Assembly: GCA_016204905.1 (NCBI GenBank)
Contig: JACQJU010000065.1
Span: 1-22,948, forward strand
DNA from: Candidatus Gottesmanbacteria bacterium
Lineage (GTDB): Bacteria > Patescibacteriota > Microgenomatia > 2-02-FULL-39-11
Direction of reading: 5' to 3'
Length of the DNA: 22,948 nt
In this document: positions 19,540-22,948 of the stretch, one piece after another
How the letters are laid out: each line of letters opens with the position of its first letter
Position numbering within the stretch: position 1 is the first letter of the stretch
Notes under the pieces: generated by a model
The model's database searches: none
The model's input: only the letters and a program-made list of their open reading frames with translations
Told to the model about the DNA's origin: nothing
Program-made: the position numbers and the translations under genes

Positions 19540-20169
19540 ATGTTTAAATTACCAGATTTACCTTATGCTTATGATGCGTTGGAACCGTATATAGACACCG
19601 AGACGATGCATCTGCATCATGATAAACATCATGCTACTTATGTGAAGAATCTGAATGATGCTTTGGTCGGACAAGATAAATTTCTCAATATGACTCCAGA
19701 AGAATTGATGAAAAGTTTGAATCAGGTACCTGCTGATGTGAGGATGAAAGTGAGAAATAATGGTGGTGGGCATATAAATCATACTTTCTTTTGGGAAATC
19801 ATGGGGCCGAAAATGGGAGGAGAGCCGACGGGAAAAGTGGCTGGGGCGATAAAAAGTACATTTGGAGATTTTGCTAAATTTACTGAGGCGTTTTCCAAAG
19901 CTGGAGTGGGAAGATTTGGGAGTGGCTGGGCGTGGTTGGTGGCTGATGGTGGAAAACTAACCATCACTGATACACCGAACCAGGATAATCCCTGGATGGA
20001 AGCCGTGCCTGCCGGCAGGCAGGGGAAGATGCCTATACTAGGTATCGATGTCTGGGAGCATGCTTACTATCTCAAATACAAAAATATGCGAGCGGATTAT
20101 ATAAAGGCCTGGTGGAATGTGGTGAATTGGAAACGAGTTGAGGGATTATTTAGTAAGGTAAGTAAGTAA
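19540..20169 (+). CDS. sodA: Mn-type superoxide dismutase
   Basis: A 209-aa Fe/Mn superoxide dismutase, cytoplasmic, converting superoxide to oxygen and peroxide. Metal ligands are His26 (HHDKHH), His81 (INHTFF), Asp170 and His174 (IDVWEHAYY). Gly77 and the C-terminal Gln148 (TPNQDN) are the Mn-type pattern; cambialistic use of Fe cannot be excluded. The N-terminus LPDLPYAYDALEP and RFGSGWAWLV are very close to E. coli SodA. Residues 154-163 (EAVPAGRQGK) replace the usual short loop before MPILGIDVWEH and come from a GC-rich palindrome in the DNA. The last ~13 codons (WNVVNWKRVEGLF) recur as a 39-nt exact copy at 22122-22160. An anaerobic or fermentative CPR cell carrying sod suggests exposure to oxygen. 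Confidence 0.95.
   Translation: MFKLPDLPYAYDALEPYIDTETMHLHHDKHHATYVKNLNDALVGQDKFLNMTPEELMKSLNQVPADVRMKVRNNGGGHINHTFFWEIMGPKMGGEPTGKVAGAIKSTFGDFAKFTEAFSKAGVGRFGSGWAWLVADGGKLTITDTPNQDNPWMEAVPAGRQGKMPILGIDVWEHAYYLKYKNMRADYIKAWWNVVNWKRVEGLFSKVSK
20007..20020. repeat. GC-rich palindrome inserted in sod
   Basis: GCCTGCCGGCAGGC is a perfect 14-bp palindrome, followed by AGGGG. It encodes PAGRQG within the sod loop before the metal-binding DVWEH motif. Confidence 0.8.
20113..20151. repeat. 39-nt direct repeat, sod copy
   Basis: Identical over 39 nt to 22122-22160. Here it encodes WNVVNWKRVEGLF near the sod C-terminus. Confidence 0.9.
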
Positions 20170-20181
20170 ATTAGGAGTGAT

Positions 20182-20904
20182 TCATATTTCTTTTCCTAGA
20201 TTCCATCTTTTTGTAAATATTTCATTCATCAACCTTGCAATTGGAGAGTAATTTAATCGAATCCCTATTGCTTCATTTTTATGATAGGGATTATAAGAAG
20301 TAATATAGACAATTTGTTCATCAATTAAGATGATTCTTGCCTCAATAAGCGGAAAATATTTCACTTTGATACCTAATCTTTTCCAATTTTGAAGCATTTC
20401 TCTATTTACTTCATCAAGTTTTTGGATAATAAACTTAATTTTTACTCCTCTTTCTGCAGCTTCTTTTAACGTTAAAATAGTATCTGCGGGGATTTCTAGA
20501 CCAGAAACAATATGGTGCACTTCCTTTATTGCCTTTCTAATATCTTTGTTAGAATAATTAAGCAATTCTTGTCTACTTCTAATAAAAAATATATTCAAGT
20601 CATGCGGAGTTCCTCTTTTTTGCTTTTTACTCTTTGGTAAAAATTCTTCTAAAAAAGTATTGCGTAGAGTAAGAAAATACGCATCAATCCCATCTGGAGT
20701 TGATGTCGTTTTGAAAGAGGCGGGATACGTGTTTAATCTTTGTACAAGACCCATGATGATAAAAGGTTTCACTGCACGATAAACTGCATGAGGAAATATA
20801 TGTAACTTTCTTCCAATCTCTTTTGCTGTTTGTGGTTTACTTTTCCCTAAAAGTTGATAGATAGTTTTCCCTTGAGGAGAAACACTGCTTGTGGGTAATT
20901 TCAT
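20182..20904 (-). CDS. TrmB-like transcriptional regulator
   Basis: A 240-aa protein. Residues about 11-62 form a winged helix-turn-helix (TIYQLLGKSKPQTAKEIGRK, HAVYRAVKPFIIMGLVQRL), as in TrmB/MarR-type regulators. Residues about 103-236 resemble the PLD-like sensor domain of TrmB proteins: VHHIVSGLEIPADTILTLKEA (129-149), ERGVKIKFIIQKLD (151-164), then EARIILIDEQIVYITSYN (188-205). The last segment matches an HKD half-motif whose His and Lys are replaced, so it probably binds a ligand rather than hydrolysing phospholipids. TrmB regulators often sense sugars; the ligand here is unknown. It is divergent from the AlaRS-like gene across 48 nt with a symmetric promoter, so it likely controls that gene and itself. 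Confidence 0.8.
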   Translation of the reverse strand: MKLPTSSVSPQGKTIYQLLGKSKPQTAKEIGRKLHIFPHAVYRAVKPFIIMGLVQRLNTYPASFKTTSTPDGIDAYFLTLRNTFLEEFLPKSKKQKRGTPHDLNIFFIRSRQELLNYSNKDIRKAIKEVHHIVSGLEIPADTILTLKEAAERGVKIKFIIQKLDEVNREMLQNWKRLGIKVKYFPLIEARIILIDEQIVYITSYNPYHKNEAIGIRLNYSPIARLMNEIFTKRWNLGKEI

Positions 20905-20912
20905 GGAAGCCT

Positions 20913-20937
20913 ATTTTAACATATTTTTGGTTAAAAT
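20913..20937. promoter_or_regulatory. Symmetric divergent promoter and operator
   Basis: ATTTTAAC (20913-20920) and GTTAAAAT (20930-20937) are perfect inverted arms 9 nt apart. The left arm gives the minus-strand extended -10 TGTTAAAAT for the regulator (ATG at 20904, 8 nt away). The right arm gives the plus-strand TAAAAT for the AlaRS-like gene (ATG at 20953). -35 boxes are weak, which suits activator or repressor control. Confidence 0.6.
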
Positions 20938-20952
20938 TATTCCTTCTATATC

Positions 20953-22098
20953 ATGGCTATCATGAAGTTAACTATAAAAGATGTAGCTCATTTCCGACGA
21001 ACTTTCTACAGTTTTGTGAAGGAAGTTCTTCATGGTAAGTATGTCGAACCTGTTCCTATGGTAAATAATGGTTACTTACATACTTTGAATGCTAGTTTTG
21101 ATGGATTATTTTTGAGGGAACAGCAATCTGATTCTCTTTTGGTTGCAAATCGCACCATGAACTTTGGCACAATCCAGCCATGTATAAGAACAGAAGATAA
21201 ACTGGCTGAGAAAAGAAGCTTACTTCATCTGGGATTATTTAATATTTGCGGTTATAGCATGTTAGACTTTGGAGAAATGAGTACTGATGAAATGGTAGAG
21301 AGGACAATAGAAGAGTTTTTTACATTTTATACAAAATATTTGCATCTTGATCCTAGATTACTTCGTATTTATATATTCGGAGGTGGAACACTGAGAAAAA
21401 TAACTGGTGGGGTGATTAGAAATGATGAGTACATAAAATCTGATGATTTTTCAGTAAATTTATGGAAAAGATTTGGAATCCCTGAGAATCAACTTATAAG
21501 AGAGTATTCCAAGGAAACCTTTTTACTACATTTGGGGAATCCTTTACGAGAGCATCATGTGGGATATAGAAATGATATTTTTATGCAAGTAGGAGATGGT
21601 TTATATGAAGTAGCAACACTTAATTTTATCTCCCATCAAACAGTGATAGAGAATAATGAAATAATCGGTATTAAAAAATTACCTTTTTATTTAAGGGAAA
21701 TGGCTGTAGGGCAGGAGCGTATTTTGGCGGCGATAATTGGTGCTCATAATTTATATGCTCTTCCTTATATCAAGCCTCTTTTGGAAGCTATCAGACAAAA
21801 AATTAAAGATAAACAAAAGGCGCTTATCTTTACCGATGCTTTGCGGGTAATTCATTATTTCTTTTCGGATGGCTGGACATATGAAAGACTACGAGGCAAA
21901 AGATATCGTGAACATCGACATGAGTTAAATAAATTTATGGAGATTATCGCGATGTATGGGAAAAGTTTAGAACCAAATGATTTATCGTCTTTTCTTAAAC
22001 TGAATGCAAATTTACAATCTTGGTATCCTGTATTACAAAAAGGGATGGCACTTACAATCAGAGAAATCAATCAATTTAATATAAAGTTGAAAGGCTGA
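20953..22098 (+). CDS. Stand-alone alanyl-tRNA-synthetase-like core protein
   Basis: A 381-aa protein whose order of motifs follows the first ~440 residues of AlaRS: QPCIRTEDKL (75-84; AlaRS QKCIRAGGKHNDL), LHLGLFNICGYSMLDFG (91-107; HHTFFEMLGNFSFGDYF), VNLWKRFGIPENQLIRE (168-184; IWEKEVGIPRERIIRI), YEVATLNFISHQ (218-229; EIWNIVFMQFN), REMAVGQERILAAIIG (248-263; motif 3 GMGLERI) and FTDALRVIHYFFSDGW (293-308; IADHIRSCAFLIADGV). The editing and C-Ala domains are absent, and several canonical residues (ARHHTF, GPCGPC) are changed. So it is a paralog, not the housekeeping enzyme. It may activate an amino acid for a non-ribosomal acceptor or bind a tRNA. The starts ATG 20953 or 20962 are both possible. 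Its stop touches a dispersed repeat. Confidence 0.75.
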   Translation: MAIMKLTIKDVAHFRRTFYSFVKEVLHGKYVEPVPMVNNGYLHTLNASFDGLFLREQQSDSLLVANRTMNFGTIQPCIRTEDKLAEKRSLLHLGLFNICGYSMLDFGEMSTDEMVERTIEEFFTFYTKYLHLDPRLLRIYIFGGGTLRKITGGVIRNDEYIKSDDFSVNLWKRFGIPENQLIREYSKETFLLHLGNPLREHHVGYRNDIFMQVGDGLYEVATLNFISHQTVIENNEIIGIKKLPFYLREMAVGQERILAAIIGAHNLYALPYIKPLLEAIRQKIKDKQKALIFTDALRVIHYFFSDGWTYERLRGKRYREHRHELNKFMEIIAMYGKSLEPNDLSSFLKLNANLQSWYPVLQKGMALTIREINQFNIKLKG

Positions 22099-22120
22099 CT
22101 TGTCCTGAGTTTGTCGAAGG
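22099..22120. repeat. Dispersed 22-bp repeat, copy 1
   Basis: CTTGTCCTGAGTTTGTCGAA followed by GG starts right after the AlaRS-like stop codon. It is close to the CTTGTCCTGAGCTTGTCGAA-type repeat seen in many CPR and other genomes (from general knowledge), and to the copy at 22929-22948. Confidence 0.75.
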
Positions 22121-22121
22121 A

Positions 22122-22160
22122 TGGAATGTGGTGAATTGGAAACGAGTTGAGGGATTATTT
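22122..22160. repeat. 39-nt direct repeat, orphan copy of the sod 3' end
   Basis: Exact copy of 20113-20151. It lies just after the dispersed repeat and supplies the TAA stop (22157-22155) of the PIN toxin gene on the other strand. It does not continue into the sod stop codon. Confidence 0.9.
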
Positions 22161-22577
22161 CTTCTTTTCCAAAATTCGCAGAAAATCCAAGGCGGTGATT
22201 ATTTTTACATTTTCAAAGCTTTCTAAATCTAGAAGATCACGATCTTCTGTGATGAGATAATCGGCCTGTGCGGCTTTGGCTGTAGCGAGAAATTTGTTGT
22301 CCTTGGGATCCCGAGATACAGATGGAATTTTTGGTATATCTACAGCCGAAGCTTGACCCAAGATATCAGCGACTGTCCGAAAGTCTTTTTTTGTCATGGT
22401 ATGGAATTTCGTTGTAAGTTCCGGACGCTTCAATACTTCAAATATTTCTGAAACTATGGATTCCGAAATAAACAATTGATATAGTTTGTTATGAGTAAAA
22501 ACTATATGTCCCCATCTGCTATGTGGATTGATGAGGCTACGGACAAAAACAACCGTATCAATTATGACCTTTAACAT
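22155..22577 (-). CDS. PIN-family toxin
   Basis: A 140-aa PIN-domain protein of the 'putative toxin-antitoxin system toxin component, PIN family' type, from the ATG at 22577 (MLKVIIDTVVFVRSL). Acidic positions are Asp7, Glu44 (SESIVSEIFEVL), Asp93 (DPKDNKFLATA) and Asp112 (TEDRDLLDL), as expected for metal-dependent RNase activity. The usual DTN after the first strand is DTV here. The start overlaps the antitoxin gene by 20 nt. Its stop codon lies within the copied sod fragment, so the C-terminus (RILEKKK) may have been altered by the rearrangement. Confidence 0.85.
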   Translation of the reverse strand: MLKVIIDTVVFVRSLINPHSRWGHIVFTHNKLYQLFISESIVSEIFEVLKRPELTTKFHTMTKKDFRTVADILGQASAVDIPKIPSVSRDPKDNKFLATAKAAQADYLITEDRDLLDLESFENVKIITALDFLRILEKKK

Positions 22578-22857
22578 GAGATTTACGTACAGCCTTAACC
22601 GCTTTATCAATAACTTGATTTATTTCTTTTTCTGAAAATTTTTGGGCTTCTTTTCTTACGTCACTAAATTGATCGTATAATTTCCTAAACCAAGCAGTGT
22701 CTTGTGCTTTTGTGGTGACACTTACCGGTTTAATCCGCAATTCTCCTTCTATCAGACTTATCTGAAGAAATGTATCACGATCGATTCCTAGTTTTTCTCT
22801 AAAAGGAGCGGGGATAGTGATCTGACCGCTTCGTAGAGGGCGTATGAGCTGAATCAT
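22558..22857 (-). CDS. AbrB-type antitoxin
   Basis: A 99-aa protein with an N-terminal AbrB/SpoVT swapped-hairpin domain (residues 4-45: RPLRSGQITIPAPFREKLGI, then LQISLIEGELRIKPV). The C-terminal half (FRKLYDQFSDVRKEAQKFSE, KEINQVIDKAVKAVRKS) is helical and likely wraps the PIN toxin. It overlaps the toxin gene by 20 nt and should repress the shared promoter. Confidence 0.85.
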   Translation of the reverse strand: MIQLIRPLRSGQITIPAPFREKLGIDRDTFLQISLIEGELRIKPVSVTTKAQDTAWFRKLYDQFSDVRKEAQKFSEKEINQVIDKAVKAVRKSHVKGHN

Positions 22858-22892
22858 ATATAAATTTTAGTAAATATGTAAATTACAAAATT

Positions 22893-22921
22893 ACATTATC
22901 ACATTTTTACATTATTGTCAA
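22893..22921 (-). promoter_or_regulatory. Promoter of the AbrB/PIN pair
   Basis: The minus strand has TTGACA (22921-22916), a 17-bp spacer and TAATGT (22898-22893). The motif ATAATGTAA occurs twice, at a 16-bp offset, overlapping the spacer and -10 and could be the antitoxin operator. The leader is about 29 nt. Confidence 0.55.
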
Positions 22922-22928
22922 GCGTTGG

Positions 22929-22948
22929 CTTGTACTGAGCTTGTCGAA
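22929..22948. repeat. Dispersed 22-bp repeat, copy 2, cut by the window edge
   Basis: CTTGTACTGAGCTTGTCGAA matches the copy at 22099-22120 at 18 of 20 positions. It directly adjoins the AbrB/PIN promoter, so the two copies bracket the toxin-antitoxin module. Confidence 0.75.

Noticed and set aside
20170..20215. Terminator after sod
   Set aside because: Only a 5-bp TAGGA/TCCTA pair with a wide loop and no T-tract on the plus strand; too weak to list.
20953..22098. Housekeeping alaS
   Set aside because: It is too short, lacks the editing and C-Ala domains, and has altered ARHHTF and GPCGPC motifs.
1..22948. tRNA or rRNA genes
   Set aside because: No cloverleaf, CCA-type end or conserved rRNA stretch was recognised by eye on either strand; a covariance-model scan would be needed to exclude a divergent tRNA.

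Overview
The window looks like a chromosomal segment of an uncultivated Candidate Phyla Radiation (Patescibacteria) bacterium, most likely a Microgenomates-type lineage. This assignment is inferred from gene content and style, not from a marker tree. The clues are AT-rich DNA, small exported proteins with Ser/Thr/Pro linkers and Cys repeats, a DUF5667 protein, a PNTG-type C-terminal anchor, a CvpA-CAP fusion, two neighbouring class A PBPs, several toxin-antitoxin pairs, and short GC-rich hairpin repeats scattered through and between genes. TGA, TAA and TAG all act as stops, so the genetic code is standard.

Layout. 1-4755 (minus) is an envelope operon: a 916-aa exported DUF5667/Cys-repeat/Tyr-Thr-Pro-repeat protein, a Cys-paired helical-repeat exported protein, and a GT39-like membrane glycosyltransferase broken by a frameshift in a T7 run. 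4898-5977 (plus) holds two small envelope proteins. 5961-7001 (minus) holds a PNTG-anchored protein and a membrane-anchored DUF4399-like protein whose signal peptide carries two copies of a 38-bp repeat. 7069-8869 (plus) holds a YkuK-family RNase H-like protein, a structured intergenic region, a cupredoxin-like protein and a BrnT/BrnA-like toxin-antitoxin pair. 9012-9845 (plus) is an orphan soluble protein.

9906-14650 (minus) encodes two paralogous class A penicillin-binding proteins. 14771-17001 (plus) adds a CvpA-CAP fusion and MurB, so the middle of the window is a cell-wall region. 15794-15886 (minus) may encode a 30-aa membrane miniprotein. 17052-17387 is an unknown small protein, 17563-18233 a VapBC pair, 18286-19386 a dihydroorotate dehydrogenase-like protein, and 19540-20169 a Mn-type superoxide dismutase with a repeat-derived insertion.

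20182-22098 is the most unusual part. A TrmB-like regulator and a stand-alone alanyl-tRNA-synthetase-like core are transcribed divergently from an intergenic region in which the two -10 boxes form the arms of an inverted repeat. This pair lies between the 3' end of sod and a perfect 39-nt copy of that 3' end (22122-22160). A dispersed-repeat copy (22099-22120) directly follows the synthetase stop codon. An AbrB/PIN toxin-antitoxin module (22155-22857) and a second copy of the same dispersed repeat end the window.

Two themes recur. Many promoters put the -10 box about 6-14 nt from the start codon, implying leaderless or nearly leaderless mRNAs. Short GC-rich hairpin repeats have entered coding sequences in frame at three places.
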